A stretch of DNA of 64,000 nt from Geomobilibacter sp964432205 (GCA_964432205.1 CAYSMK010000003.1:1-64000), one strand, 5' to 3'. Counted from the first letter of the stretch, positions 39,326 to 48,726 are shown. Numbers and translations: made by a program. Notes: generated by a model not told the origin, from the sequence alone.

Positions 39326-39871
39326 GTGAAAGTTCGTGTTGCTGACATAAAGGAAGAGGGGCGGGATCTTGCTGCGGATGAGGCTGTCGCAGGGTATCAG
39401 GATCTGCAGGCCCTGCAGGATGGTGGAGAAGCCGAATTTCTGACCCCCCTGTCGATTCGCCTGCATGTTGTCAGGGAGTTCGACCATATCCGGGTCAAAG
39501 GCGCGGTACAGACTGTTGTAAGGCTTAACTGCTCTCGCTGTCTCTCGGATTTTACCCGTGATATCGTGTCAGGTTTCACCATTTTTTATTCCCCGGCCGG
39601 GGACATTCCCATGGATGAGGAAGTTGAACTGGCTGAGGAGGATCTCGTATCGGTCACCTATGTCGGTGATGAGATCGATTTCACCCATGAGATCGCCGAG
39701 CAGGTAATCATGGAACTCCCCTATAAGCCGCTTTGCCAGGCCGAATGTCGGGGGCTCTGCGCTACCTGCGGTGCGGATCTGAATACCAACCCCTGCACCT
39801 GCCCTCCGGCGGGCGCCGGTTTTGCCTTCAGCGCTTTGAAAAATCTTACTGTAGCACGTAAAGGAGAATAG
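39326..39871 (+). CDS. yceD: YceD/DUF177 family protein
   Basis: This encodes 181 residues from GTG 39326. The family is linked to 23S rRNA maturation and almost always sits before rpmF, as here (2-base gap). Two Cys groups are visible: LNCSRCLSDF in the middle, and CQAECRGLCATCG plus NPCTCPP at the end, a likely metal site. The neighbours downstream are plsX and fab genes, a widely conserved order. Confidence 0.9.
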   Translation: MKVRVADIKEEGRDLAADEAVAGYQDLQALQDGGEAEFLTPLSIRLHVVREFDHIRVKGAVQTVVRLNCSRCLSDFTRDIVSGFTIFYSPAGDIPMDEEVELAEEDLVSVTYVGDEIDFTHEIAEQVIMELPYKPLCQAECRGLCATCGADLNTNPCTCPPAGAGFAFSALKNLTVARKGE

Positions 39872-39873
39872 CC

Positions 39874-40056
39874 ATGGCAGTACCCAAGAAGAAAACCTCC
39901 AAGTCCCGTAAAAATCTCCGCAGAGCCCATGACTTCCTCACACCGTCGGCGTCATCCGTGTGCCCTCAGTGCAAAACGACCAAGCTTCCCCACCGGGCAT
40001 GTCCGTCATGCGGCACCTACAAGGGGAAGGAAGTCATCAAGACTGACGTACTATAA
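39874..40056 (+). CDS. rpmF: 50S ribosomal protein L32
   Basis: This 60-residue ribosomal protein opens MAVPKKKTSKSRKNLRRAHD and has the four-Cys zinc ribbon CPQC and CPSC. AAGGAGAA precedes ATG 39874. It is the usual partner between yceD and plsX. Confidence 0.97.
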   Translation: MAVPKKKTSKSRKNLRRAHDFLTPSASSVCPQCKTTKLPHRACPSCGTYKGKEVIKTDVL

Positions 40057-40095
40057 GCTCTATTCCCCGTGTTGTCCGTAACGTCGCCAGATTCT

Positions 40096-41136
40096 ATGAG
40101 AATTGCCGTTGATGCCATGGGGGGCGACAACGCCCCTGCAGTAGAGGTCGCGGGGGCTGTGGCGGCTGCCAGCGAGTTCGCCATCCCCATCATGCTCGTA
40201 GGGGATACGGAATCTTTGCGTGCAGAGCTTGCCAAGCATCCGGTTACGGGGTTGGATATCACCATACATCACGCCAGTGAAGTGGTGGGGATGCACGACT
40301 CCGCTTCCGATGCCATTCGGAAGAAAAAGGACTCATCCATTCGCGTCGCCTTTGAGCAGGTGAAGCAGGGGAACGCCGATGCGGTCGTGAGTGCCGGCAA
40401 TTCCGGTGCAACCATGGCCGCAGGGATGTTTGTCCTGAAACGCCTGAAAGGGATTGACCGGCCGGCAATTGCCCAGGTATTTCCCACCCTGCATGGCCAT
40501 ACCGTTGTTCTCGACGTGGGGGGCAACGTAGACTGCAAACCGTTGCATCTGGTGCAGTTCGCCATCATGGGCGAGGTATATGCCCGTCATGTCCTCGGGA
40601 TCAGCCGTCCCAGGGTCGGTCTTCTTTCCAACGGCGAAGAGGAGAGCAAGGGAACCGAACTGACCAGGGAAACCAATGCCCTGTTGAAGAATATCGCCTT
40701 TGACTACTCAGGGTATGTGGAAGGGCGTGACATCTTTGCCGGCACGGTAGAGGTCGTGGTGTGCGACGGCTTTGTCGGCAACATCGTGCTGAAACTCTCG
40801 GAAGGACTTGCCGAAGCGGTTGGCACCATGCTGAAGGAAGAGATCAAGGCGAGCTTTCTGTCAAAGATAGGGTATCTTCTTTCCCGATCCGCCTTCATGC
40901 GGTTCCGCAAGAAGGTTGACTATGCGGAATACGGCGGGGCGCCGCTCTTGGGGATCGATGGTGTCGGCATGATCTGTCACGGTGGTTCGAACATCAAGGC
41001 GATAAAGAACGCGATCCGTTTTGCCCATGAGTACTGCAGCAAAGGGGTTAACGAGCGGATGGCGGAAAAACTTCGGGAAAACCTGACCGGCTCCGGGCAG
41101 CAGCGGGAAACCGGAACGGAAATGGCGGCAAGCTAG
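40096..41136 (+). CDS. plsX: Phosphate acyltransferase PlsX
   Basis: This 346-residue enzyme turns acyl-ACP into acyl-phosphate for phospholipid synthesis. It opens MRIAVDAMGGDNAP, with VVSAGNSGATMAAG, VDGNVDCKP-like VGGNVDCKP, and CDGFVGNIVLKLSEG. ATG 40096 fits the family start; the ribosome site is weak. An 84-base gap with a TTTCCGATTCGGA palindrome separates it from fabH. Confidence 0.95.
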   Translation: MRIAVDAMGGDNAPAVEVAGAVAAASEFAIPIMLVGDTESLRAELAKHPVTGLDITIHHASEVVGMHDSASDAIRKKKDSSIRVAFEQVKQGNADAVVSAGNSGATMAAGMFVLKRLKGIDRPAIAQVFPTLHGHTVVLDVGGNVDCKPLHLVQFAIMGEVYARHVLGISRPRVGLLSNGEEESKGTELTRETNALLKNIAFDYSGYVEGRDIFAGTVEVVVCDGFVGNIVLKLSEGLAEAVGTMLKEEIKASFLSKIGYLLSRSAFMRFRKKVDYAEYGGAPLLGIDGVGMICHGGSNIKAIKNAIRFAHEYCSKGVNERMAEKLRENLTGSGQQRETGTEMAAS

Positions 41137-41220
41137 GAAAGGTTTCCATCCGGAAGCTGCGGATGAGAACCTTCGGTTTCCGATTCGGAGGTCGCGAATG
41201 GAAACAAGAAAGGTTTCGTC

Positions 41221-42225
41221 ATGCTCTGGGCAACGATCACGGGTACCGGTTCGGCGGTCCCGGATAAGGTTCTGACCAACTTCGATCTTGAGAAAATTGT
41301 TGATACCAGCGACGAGTGGATCATCAGTCGTACCGGTATCAGGGAACGTCGCGTTGCCGCAGAGGGGGAATATACCTCCACCTTCGCTGTTCGTGCAGCG
41401 GAGCGGGCTCTGGCCATGGCCGGCGTTTCGCCGAAAGAGATTGATCTGATCATTGTGGGCACGGTCACCCCGGATTATCCCTTTCCTTCAACCGCCTGCG
41501 TAGTACAGAGCATTTTGGGAGCCGACCGGGCAGCTGCGTTCGATCTTTCGGCAGCATGTTCCGGATTCGTGTACGGTCTCTCCGTTGCCGAAAAATTCAT
41601 TCGTACCGGTGCGGCCAAAAAGGCGCTGGTGATCGGTGCCGAGGTGCTGACCCGGATTCTTGACTGGACCGACCGCAATACCTGTGTGCTGTTCGGAGAT
41701 GGCGCCGGCGCCGTCGTGGTTGAGGCAGGCGCGAACGGTGCCGGCATCATGAACTCCTACATGCGCAGCGATGGCAGTTATGGCGAACTCCTGTACCAGC
41801 CGGCGCCGGGGAGCCGTAACCCCGCTACGCACCAGGTGATTGACGAGCGGAAGGTTTTCATTACCATGCAGGGGAACGACGTTTTTAAGCTGGCAGTCCG
41901 TGCCATGGAGGAATCGGCCGTTCGCTCCCTGGAGCTGAACGGCTTGAAGCCGGAGGATGTTACGCTCTTTATTCCCCATCAGGCCAACAAGCGGATCATC
42001 GATGCCACTGCCAAGCGTCTTGCATTCCCTGAGGACAAGGTATACGTCAATGTTGATCGGTTCGGGAACACGTCGTCCGCTTCCATACCGATTGCCCTGG
42101 ACGAGGCGAACCGTGCCGGAAAGCTGAGAAGAGGGGATCTTCTCCTTTTGGATGCCTTCGGCGGCGGGCTCACCTGGGGGGCTGTGCCGGTCCGCTGGCA
42201 GATCGATACGCCTCTAACCCCCTGA
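41221..42225 (+). CDS. fabH: Beta-ketoacyl-ACP synthase III
   Basis: This 334-residue enzyme starts fatty-acid synthesis by condensing acetyl-CoA with malonyl-ACP. The Cys-His-Asn triad is visible: LSAACSGF, IPHQANKRI and GNTSSASIP. It has TGIRERR near residue 40. The upstream gap 41137-41220 contains repeated GGTTTCC units and a palindrome that may be regulatory. Confidence 0.95.
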   Translation: MLWATITGTGSAVPDKVLTNFDLEKIVDTSDEWIISRTGIRERRVAAEGEYTSTFAVRAAERALAMAGVSPKEIDLIIVGTVTPDYPFPSTACVVQSILGADRAAAFDLSAACSGFVYGLSVAEKFIRTGAAKKALVIGAEVLTRILDWTDRNTCVLFGDGAGAVVVEAGANGAGIMNSYMRSDGSYGELLYQPAPGSRNPATHQVIDERKVFITMQGNDVFKLAVRAMEESAVRSLELNGLKPEDVTLFIPHQANKRIIDATAKRLAFPEDKVYVNVDRFGNTSSASIPIALDEANRAGKLRRGDLLLLDAFGGGLTWGAVPVRWQIDTPLTP

Positions 42226-42257
42226 TCCCCACTCTACGAACGAAGGAGTAGCTTACC

Positions 42258-43187
42258 ATGGCCAAACGTGCCCTGATATTTCCCGGGCAGGGATCCCAGT
42301 ATGCCGGTATGGGGAAGGAACTGGCGGAAAATTTTGCCGTTGCCCGCGATACCTTTGCCGAGGCCGACGAAGCGCTTGGCTTCTCCCTCTCAACGCTCTG
42401 TTTCGAAGGACCGGAAGAAGAGCTGAAACTGACCACCAACACCCAGCCGGCCATTCTGACGGCAAGCATTGCCGTCCTGCGGGTTGTTCAGGCGGAAACC
42501 GGACTCAGTGGCGATTATCTGGCCGGCCACTCCCTCGGCGAATACTCGGCTCTGGTTGCCGCCGGTGCCATGGCCTTTGGCGATGCAGTCCGCACGGTAC
42601 GGGCACGGGGCGCCTTCATGCAGGAGGCTGTTCCGGTTGGCGTGGGTGCCATGGCGGCCATGCTCAGCATCGAGCCGGCAGTGCTGGCAGAGATCTGTGC
42701 AGAGGCGGCCCAGGGCGAAGTGGTGAGTCCGGCCAATTTCAATTCACCCGGGCAGATCGTCATTGCCGGGCATGCCACGGCAGTGAACCGGGCCATCGAG
42801 ATCGCCAAGGGACGTGGGTACAGGAAAGCGATGCTCCTGCCGGTCAGTGCGCCGTTCCATTCGCCGCTCATGGTGCCGGCCGGCGAACGTCTTGCCGGCG
42901 TTCTGGCCGGGGTGGCGGTCGCCGACATGTCGGCTCCGGTGATCTCCAACGTGGAGGCCAAACCGAACAGCGACAAGGGGCGGATAAAGGAGCTTTTGGT
43001 ACGTCAGGTCAGTGCGCCGGTATTGTGGGATGCTTCCGTGCAGGAGATGGTGGCGCTCGGCGTCACCAGTGTCGTGGAGATCGGACCCGGCAAGGTGCTC
43101 AGCGGACTGGTGAAACGGATTACCAAGGATGTTGCCACGGCCAACGTGGAAGATGTTGCCGGACTGAAGGTACTGCAGGGGGGGTAA
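42258..43187 (+). CDS. fabD: Malonyl-CoA:ACP transacylase
   Basis: This 309-residue enzyme loads malonate onto ACP. It has FPGQGSQYAGMG, the nucleophile GHSLGEYSALVAAG (Ser91-His92 region), and the catalytic His in SAPFHSPLM. GAAGGAGTAGC precedes ATG 42258. fabG follows three bases after the stop. Confidence 0.95.
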   Translation: MAKRALIFPGQGSQYAGMGKELAENFAVARDTFAEADEALGFSLSTLCFEGPEEELKLTTNTQPAILTASIAVLRVVQAETGLSGDYLAGHSLGEYSALVAAGAMAFGDAVRTVRARGAFMQEAVPVGVGAMAAMLSIEPAVLAEICAEAAQGEVVSPANFNSPGQIVIAGHATAVNRAIEIAKGRGYRKAMLLPVSAPFHSPLMVPAGERLAGVLAGVAVADMSAPVISNVEAKPNSDKGRIKELLVRQVSAPVLWDASVQEMVALGVTSVVEIGPGKVLSGLVKRITKDVATANVEDVAGLKVLQGG

Positions 43188-43190
43188 GCG

Positions 43191-43931
43191 ATGCTGGTAC
43201 AGGGAAAAGTTGCGTTGGTGACCGGTGCGTCGCGCGGCATCGGCAGGGCCGTGGCTCTGAGGCTGGCGGCCGAAGGGGCGTCGGTGGTGGTCACCGCAAC
43301 CTCGCAGGAAGCTGCCCAGAAAACGGCTGACGAGATAATCGCTGCCGGCGGCAAGGCACTGGCGGTCAAGGTCGACGTGACAGCAGCCGACGAGGTCGCG
43401 GCACTCATGGCCCGGACCGTGGAGACGTTCGGTCGCCTGGATGTCCTGGTCAACAATGCCGGCATAACCCGCGACGGTCTGTTGATGCGGATGAAGGAGA
43501 GCGACTGGCAGGCGGTGATCGATACCAACCTGCGAGGAACCTTTCTCTGCACCCGCGAGGCGTCCAAGATCATGACCAAGGCACGGTTTGGCAGGATCAT
43601 CAACATCAGTTCCGTGGTGGGACTCATGGGGAACGCCGGCCAGGCGAATTACTGCGCGAGCAAGGCCGGTATCGACGGCCTGACCAGGGCAGTTGCCAAG
43701 GAACTGGCCCGGCGTAACGTTACGGTCAATTCCGTGGCGCCTGGTTTCATCGAAACCGACATGACCGAGGCGTTGCCGGAAAAGACCCGTGAAGGGCTGC
43801 AGCAACAGATTCCCCTGGAACGCCTGGGAACTGTTGATGACGTTGCCAATGCCGTGCTGTTCTTTGCCTCCGATCTGTCCGGATACATTACCGGCGAAGT
43901 GCTGTCGGTCAATGGCGGCATGTACATGTAG
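43191..43931 (+). CDS. fabG: 3-oxoacyl-ACP reductase
   Basis: This 246-residue classical SDR reduces ketoacyl-ACP with NADPH. It has TGASRGIGRAVALRLA, NNAGITRD, INISSVVG, YCASKAG and the end ITGEVLSVNGGMYM. The palindromic repeat 43931-44071 begins at the last base of its stop codon. Confidence 0.95.
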   Translation: MLVQGKVALVTGASRGIGRAVALRLAAEGASVVVTATSQEAAQKTADEIIAAGGKALAVKVDVTAADEVAALMARTVETFGRLDVLVNNAGITRDGLLMRMKESDWQAVIDTNLRGTFLCTREASKIMTKARFGRIINISSVVGLMGNAGQANYCASKAGIDGLTRAVAKELARRNVTVNSVAPGFIETDMTEALPEKTREGLQQQIPLERLGTVDDVANAVLFFASDLSGYITGEVLSVNGGMYM

Positions 43932-44071
43932 TTTCCGTTCGGAAAGGGTTCTTTTCCGCCCTGGCGGTGTCAATCTGCGGCCTTGCTTGTGCGGCGTACA
44001 GTCGTACGCCTCCGCGCAATCCCTTGACTTCCTTGCCAGGACGAAAAATCCCTCCTTTCCGAATCGGAAAC
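43931..44071. repeat. Palindromic MITE/REP-like element between fabG and acpP
   Basis: This 141-base element has arms GTTTCCGTTCGGAAAGG on the left and CCTTTCCGAATCGGAAAC on the right. Inner arms also pair (CCCTGGCGG with TTGCCAGGA), down to a central hairpin GGCGTAC-AGTC-GTACGCC. The right 60 bases recur at 6532-6590, and the TTTCCGATTCGGA core recurs at 41178-41190. Confidence 0.75.
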
Positions 44072-44090
44072 AAGATTAGAAAAATATCTA

Positions 44091-44118
44091 TTGCAAAATA
44101 CCCGTTTCATGCTATGTA
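44091..44118 (+). promoter_or_regulatory. Candidate promoter of acpP
   Basis: TTGCAA (44091-44096), a 16-base spacer and TATGTA (44113-44118). TTGCAAAATACCCG also occurs upstream of yceD at about 39208. A separate promoter would suit the high need for ACP. Confidence 0.5.
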
Positions 44119-44185
44119 GCATGGGGCGAGACAACCGCTTGAAACCTGTCACGGGTTACTACAACAAACAATGGAGGTGCGCAGC

Positions 44186-44422
44186 ATGTCAGCATCAATA
44201 GAAAAACGGATCAAGGAAATCGTTGCCGAGCAACTCGGCGTTGACGAGGCTCAGGTTAGCAACGAATCATCGTTCATGGACGACCTCGGTGCAGATTCCC
44301 TCGACACGGTGGAACTGGTCATGGCCCTGGAAGAAGAATTCGACATCGAGATCTCCGACGAGAACGCCGAGAAGATTCAGACCGTTCAGGACGCCATCGA
44401 CTATATCACCGAGCATACCTAG
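44186..44422 (+). CDS. acpP: Acyl carrier protein
   Basis: This 77... to 78-residue acidic carrier has the phosphopantetheine Ser in DLGADSLDTVELVMALEEE. ATG 44186 follows ATGGAGGTGCGCAGC. Its own promoter lies upstream and an attenuating terminator downstream, before fabF. Confidence 0.97.
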   Translation: MSASIEKRIKEIVAEQLGVDEAQVSNESSFMDDLGADSLDTVELVMALEEEFDIEISDENAEKIQTVQDAIDYITEHT

Positions 44423-44426
44423 GCTG

Positions 44427-44458
44427 AAAAGGGGAAGGAGATCTTCCCCTTTTTTTTA
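44427..44458 (+). terminator. Terminator after acpP
   Basis: AAAAGGGGAAG-GAGAT-CTTCCCCTTTT with a run of eight T. It probably makes acpP more abundant than fabF. Confidence 0.92.
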
Positions 44459-44495
44459 GGGTTAATACGGATACGCTGTGAGAGGAGAGCATTAG

Positions 44496-45728
44496 ATGAG
44501 AAGAGTCGTCGTGACCGGCGTTGGCGTTGTGTCGCCGCTGGGGACCGGCAATAAGGCGAACTGGGATGCCCTGGTGAATGGGCGTTCGGGAATCGGTCCG
44601 ATCACCCGCTTTGATGCAAGTGATCTGCCGGTGCGGATTGCCGGTGAGGTCAAGGATTTCAATCCAGAGGCGTTTATTGACAAGAAAGAGATCAAGAAGA
44701 TGGATCTCTTTATCCAGTACTCCCTCGCTGCCGCTCACTTTGCCATGGAGGATTCCGGGTTGGTGATCGACGAGGCTAACGCCGAACGGGTTGGCGTCCT
44801 GGTTGGGGCCGGTCTGGGCGGGTTGCCGACGATCGAGCGTTACCACTCGGCCATGCTCGAAGGTGGCTACCGGAAGATCTCGCCGTTCTTCATTCCCATG
44901 CTCATCATCAATCTGGCTCCCGGCCACATCTCCATCAAGTACGGTGCAAAAGGGCCCAACGTTTCTTCGGTTTCCGCCTGCGCCACCGGCACACACTCCA
45001 TTGGCGATGCCTACCATATGATCAAGCGTGGCGACGCCGATGCCATGATCGCCGGTGGCACAGAGTCGACCGTAACTCCGCTGGGTATCGGCGGCTTTGC
45101 CGTGATGAAGGCTCTGTCGGATCGCAATGATGATCCGACGGCCGCTTCGCGCCCGTTTGAGAAGAACCGCGATGGGTTCGTCATGGGCGAAGGTGCCGGC
45201 ATTGTGGTGCTGGAGGAGTATGAAACGGCCAAGAAGCGCGGGGCACGCATCTATGCCGAAGTGGTCGGCTACGGCCTGACCGGTGACGCCTATCACCTGA
45301 CTGCTCCGGCTCCGGGGGGAGAGGGGGCTGCCCGCTGCATCAAGATGGCCCTTGCCGGCGCAGGTGTCAACCCTGAGCAGGTTGACTACATCAATGCCCA
45401 TGGCACTTCGACGCCGTACAACGATCTCTATGAGACCATGGCTATCAAGACTGTGTTCGGAAGCCATGCCGGTAAACTGGCGGTTTCGTCCACCAAGTCC
45501 ATGACCGGTCACCTCCTCGGTGCTGCCGGCGGGATTGAGGCGGTCTATTCGGTTCTGTCCCTGGAGCATGGGGTGCTTCCTCCCACGATCAACTATCAGG
45601 AGCCCGATCCCGAGTGCGATCTGGATTACGTCCCCAATACTGCCCGGGAGAAGCAGATCACCTACGCCATGAGCAACAACTTCGGCTTTGGTGGAACCAA
45701 CGCAAGCCTCCTGTTCAAGAAGATCTAG
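44496..45728 (+). CDS. fabF: Beta-ketoacyl-ACP synthase II
   Basis: This 410-residue elongating ketosynthase has nucleophile Cys in SSVSACATGTHS and the two active-site His in NAHGTSTPYND and STKSMTGHLLGAAG, with NNFGFGGTNAS at the end. Fully intact. rpiB follows after 10 bases. Confidence 0.96.
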   Translation: MRRVVVTGVGVVSPLGTGNKANWDALVNGRSGIGPITRFDASDLPVRIAGEVKDFNPEAFIDKKEIKKMDLFIQYSLAAAHFAMEDSGLVIDEANAERVGVLVGAGLGGLPTIERYHSAMLEGGYRKISPFFIPMLIINLAPGHISIKYGAKGPNVSSVSACATGTHSIGDAYHMIKRGDADAMIAGGTESTVTPLGIGGFAVMKALSDRNDDPTAASRPFEKNRDGFVMGEGAGIVVLEEYETAKKRGARIYAEVVGYGLTGDAYHLTAPAPGGEGAARCIKMALAGAGVNPEQVDYINAHGTSTPYNDLYETMAIKTVFGSHAGKLAVSSTKSMTGHLLGAAGGIEAVYSVLSLEHGVLPPTINYQEPDPECDLDYVPNTAREKQITYAMSNNFGFGGTNASLLFKKI

Positions 45729-45738
45729 GGAGCGAGCG

Positions 45739-46188
45739 ATGATTCTGCTGGGGAACGACCACGGAGGACTTGAGCTCAAGGAGGCCATCAAGGGGCTCCT
45801 GACTGAGCGGGGGATTCCTTTCGAAGATTGTGGCACGGATAGCAACGATTCTGTGGATTATCCGGATTTCGGCATCAAGGTGGCCCGCCGGGTTTCCAAC
45901 AGCGATGGTGATACGGGGATTCTTGTGTGCGGTACCGGCATCGGCATGTCCATTGTTGCCAACAAGTTTCCCCGGGTACGTGCGGCCTTGGCTACCGATC
46001 AGTTCATGGCACGTATGGCAAAGGAGCACAACAACGCCAATATTCTCGTCCTTGGCGGCCGGGTGCTGACGCCCGAACTTGCCCGCGAGATGGTTGTTGC
46101 CTGGCTGGATGCCGCCTTTGAAGGCGGCCGTCACCAGGGACGTCTCGACAAGATTGCCGCCATCGAACTGGAACTCTGTACCTGTTGA
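45739..46188 (+). CDS. rpiB: Ribose-5-phosphate isomerase B
   Basis: This 149-residue isomerase links ribose-5-phosphate and ribulose-5-phosphate. It has NDHGGLELKEAI, VDYPDFG, the catalytic Cys in GILVCGTGIGMSI, and EHNNANILVLGGR. ATG 45739 follows GGGAGCGAGCG. A terminator lies before glyA. Confidence 0.93.
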   Translation: MILLGNDHGGLELKEAIKGLLTERGIPFEDCGTDSNDSVDYPDFGIKVARRVSNSDGDTGILVCGTGIGMSIVANKFPRVRAALATDQFMARMAKEHNNANILVLGGRVLTPELAREMVVAWLDAAFEGGRHQGRLDKIAAIELELCTC

Positions 46189-46226
46189 GTACCCTGCCCT
46201 TAATCAGGGCAATAAGAGAGTAACAG

Positions 46227-46256
46227 ACGGGACTTTACAGTCCCGTTTGCTTTTTT
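46227..46256 (+). terminator. Terminator between rpiB and glyA
   Basis: ACGGGACT-TTAC-AGTCCCGT followed by TTGCTTTTTT. Confidence 0.85.
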
Positions 46257-46287
46257 ACCACGCGTATACACAAGGAGAATGACCACC

Positions 46288-47535
46288 ATGTCGATTCTTG
46301 AGACCTTTGATCCGGAAGTTGCCAACGCTATCAGGCAGGAAACCGAGCGTCAGGAGTACAACCTGGAGCTGATCGCCTCCGAGAACTTCGTTTCCGAAGC
46401 GGTGCTGGAGGCCCAGGGTTCCATCTTTACCAATAAGTATGCCGAGGGGTATCCTGGCAAGCGCTACTACGGTGGCTGCCACAATGCGGACATCGTGGAG
46501 AATCTGGCCATCGAGCGGGCAAAGCAGCTGTTCGGTGCCGAGCATGCCAACGTTCAGCCCCACTCCGGTTCGCAGGCCAACATGGCTGTCTACTTTGCCG
46601 CCCTGAAGCCCGGCGACACGGTCCTCGGCATGAACCTTTCCCACGGCGGGCATCTGACCCACGGCAGCCCGGTGAACTTTTCCGGTCGGTTCTTTACGAT
46701 CGTTCCCTACGGCGTTAAACCGGAGACGCAGCGGATCGATTACGAGGAGGTGGAACGGTTGGCCCTGGAACACAAGCCGAAGATGATCGTGGTCGGCGCA
46801 AGCGCATATCCCAGGATCATCGATTTCGCAGCGTTCCGGACCATTGCCGACAAGGTCGGGGCTATCGTGATGGTGGATATGGCCCATATTGCCGGCCTGG
46901 TCGCTTCTGGACTCCATCCGAACCCGGTTCCGTATGCGGAGTTCGTCACCACCACCACCCACAAGACCCTGCGCGGTCCGCGTGGCGGGATGATCCTCTG
47001 CCGTGAGGAGTTTGCCAAGACCCTCAATTCCCAGATTTTTCCCGGCATTCAGGGTGGTCCGCTGGTGCATGCCATCGCCGCCAAGGCGGTGGCCTTCAAA
47101 GAGGCCTTGACTCCTGAATTCAAGACCTATCAGGAACAGATCGTGAAGAATGCCGCGGCACTCGCCCAGAGCCTCCAGAGCCGCGGTTTCAAGCTCGTTT
47201 CCGGCGGTACCGACAATCATCTCATGCTGCTGGACTTCAGCGGCACCGAACTGACCGGCAAGGTTGCCGAAGAGGCGCTGGACAAGGCAGGGATCACGGT
47301 CAACAAGAACACCGTACCATTCGAGACTCGCTCACCGTTCGTCACGTCCGGGATCAGGATCGGTACGCCGGCCGCTACCAGCCATGGCCTGAAGGAAGCG
47401 GAGATGGCACTGGTCGCGGATTTCATTGCCGACGCCCTGGCCGATCCGACCAACGATGCAAGGCTTGTCGAGATCAAGGGGAAGGTAAATGCGCTCATGT
47501 CCCGGTTTCCCCTCTATGCACATCGCTTGCAATAG
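46288..47535 (+). CDS. glyA: Serine hydroxymethyltransferase
   Basis: This 415-residue PLP enzyme converts serine and tetrahydrofolate to glycine and methylene-tetrahydrofolate. It has the NLELIASENFVSEAV start, YPGKRYYGGC, and the PLP-binding Lys in TTTTHKTLRGPRGG. ATG 46288 is preferred over ATG 46279 because GGAGA then lies nine bases away. The gene has a terminator on each side. Confidence 0.95.
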   Translation: MSILETFDPEVANAIRQETERQEYNLELIASENFVSEAVLEAQGSIFTNKYAEGYPGKRYYGGCHNADIVENLAIERAKQLFGAEHANVQPHSGSQANMAVYFAALKPGDTVLGMNLSHGGHLTHGSPVNFSGRFFTIVPYGVKPETQRIDYEEVERLALEHKPKMIVVGASAYPRIIDFAAFRTIADKVGAIVMVDMAHIAGLVASGLHPNPVPYAEFVTTTTHKTLRGPRGGMILCREEFAKTLNSQIFPGIQGGPLVHAIAAKAVAFKEALTPEFKTYQEQIVKNAAALAQSLQSRGFKLVSGGTDNHLMLLDFSGTELTGKVAEEALDKAGITVNKNTVPFETRSPFVTSGIRIGTPAATSHGLKEAEMALVADFIADALADPTNDARLVEIKGKVNALMSRFPLYAHRLQ

Positions 47536-47551
47536 CTCACTGTTATATACG

Positions 47552-47595
47552 GACACTAAAAAGGGCACCCCGATCGGGGTGCCCTTTTTAGTGTC
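47552..47595. terminator. Perfect bidirectional terminator after glyA
   Basis: GACACTAAAAAGGGCACCCC pairs perfectly with GGGGTGCCCTTTTTAGTGTC around GATC. It serves glyA and the convergent cheV-like gene. Confidence 0.95.
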
Positions 47596-47637
47596 AAAAT
47601 CTGCTGTGCGTCAACCGCGGCTGGGCTGCTGCGTTGT

Positions 47638-48603
47638 TTAAACCGTTGTCTGCTCGCTTCCGAACAGGAGTCGGTCCGCAACAGAGACGAGGTTGGGGAG
47701 GTCGGGTTTGGTGATGATTCCGTCCGCCCCCAGTGAGTGCCACTTGCGGATATTGTCTTCGCTGGCCAGCGAAGAAAAGATGACCACCGGCAGTTGGGAG
47801 AGGTCGGCGTTTTTCTTTACCCGGGAGGTGAGATGCAGGCCATCCATTTTCGGCATTTCGACATCGGTAATGAGGAGGCTGACCTCATCGCTGAGACTGC
47901 CGCCGGTCGCCTTGCAGCGTTCCAGTTTTGCCTCGATCAGGTCCCATGCTTCTTCACCGTTTGATGCCTCTTCCACCTGGTAGCCGGCACCGCGCAGCTT
48001 GCTGCACATGGTATTCCTGATGAAGGGTGAGTCGTCGGCCACCAGTATCCGGCGGGTTGTCCGGTCCTGGGATTCCTGGCCGGAGAGCAGCTTTTCATCG
48101 AGGGCAAAGAACAGCGAGGTGCCGGCCAGTTCGCCGATGATCTTTTCAAAGTCCAGCACGAGAATGATCCGGTCGGCCATCTTGACCAGACCGGTGATCT
48201 GGGTGCAGCTGACCATGGGACCGGGGGGCTCGACCTGTTCCCAGGATATCCGGTAGATGCGCGACACCGAATGGACAAGGACGCCGACCTTCATCCTGTT
48301 GAATTCCAGGACGATGACCCGATCCGGCTCTATACCGTCAGCTGACTTATTGAGGAGTGTCGCCAGGTTGATCACGGCAATTACCTGGTCACGGAGCTGA
48401 ATCATCCCTTCGACTGCAGCATGGCTGTGGAAGCTTTTCCAGAGATGGGGAAGGCGGATGATTTCCCGCACCTTGGCGACGTTGACCCCATAATAACAGG
48501 GGATCACCGTACCGGACGCATCCACCTCGTCCACCCGGAATTCAACGATCTCCAATTCGTTGGTATCGCTCTCCAGCAAAACGGCATTAGCCGTTGGTTC
48601 CAT
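47638..48603 (-). CDS. cheV: CheV-type chemotaxis coupling protein (CheW-REC)
   Basis: This encodes 321 residues. A CheW-like domain (about 15-165; VAKVREIIRLP, GMIQLRDQVIAVINL) is joined to a receiver (about 185-310; ADDSPFIRNT, phospho-Asp in LLITDVEMPKMDG, Lys in IITKPD). CheV couples receptors to CheA and adapts by phosphorylation. It is a lone gene with AAGGGGG before ATG 48603, diverging from the efflux operon. Confidence 0.92.
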   Translation of the reverse strand: MEPTANAVLLESDTNELEIVEFRVDEVDASGTVIPCYYGVNVAKVREIIRLPHLWKSFHSHAAVEGMIQLRDQVIAVINLATLLNKSADGIEPDRVIVLEFNRMKVGVLVHSVSRIYRISWEQVEPPGPMVSCTQITGLVKMADRIILVLDFEKIIGELAGTSLFFALDEKLLSGQESQDRTTRRILVADDSPFIRNTMCSKLRGAGYQVEEASNGEEAWDLIEAKLERCKATGGSLSDEVSLLITDVEMPKMDGLHLTSRVKKNADLSQLPVVIFSSLASEDNIRKWHSLGADGIITKPDLPNLVSVADRLLFGSEQTTV

Positions 48604-48708
48604 GTATGCCCCCTTCGTGATATAAGTTAGTGGGTTTAAATAATTAAGTTATCGGTGCCCTTAATAAAGAGCTTGAGTTCTTTTTCATTTTGACTAACAT
48701 ACGACCAA

Positions 48709-48726
48709 TTGTCAGTCTACTGACAA
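48709..48726. promoter_or_regulatory. Operator-like inverted repeat before the efflux operon
   Basis: TTGTCAG-TCTA-CTGACAA is a perfect inverted repeat 25 bases before the tolC-like start, just after a TTGACT -35-like hexamer at 48690. TetR-type repressors of RND pumps bind such sites. No such regulator gene is in the window. Confidence 0.5.
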
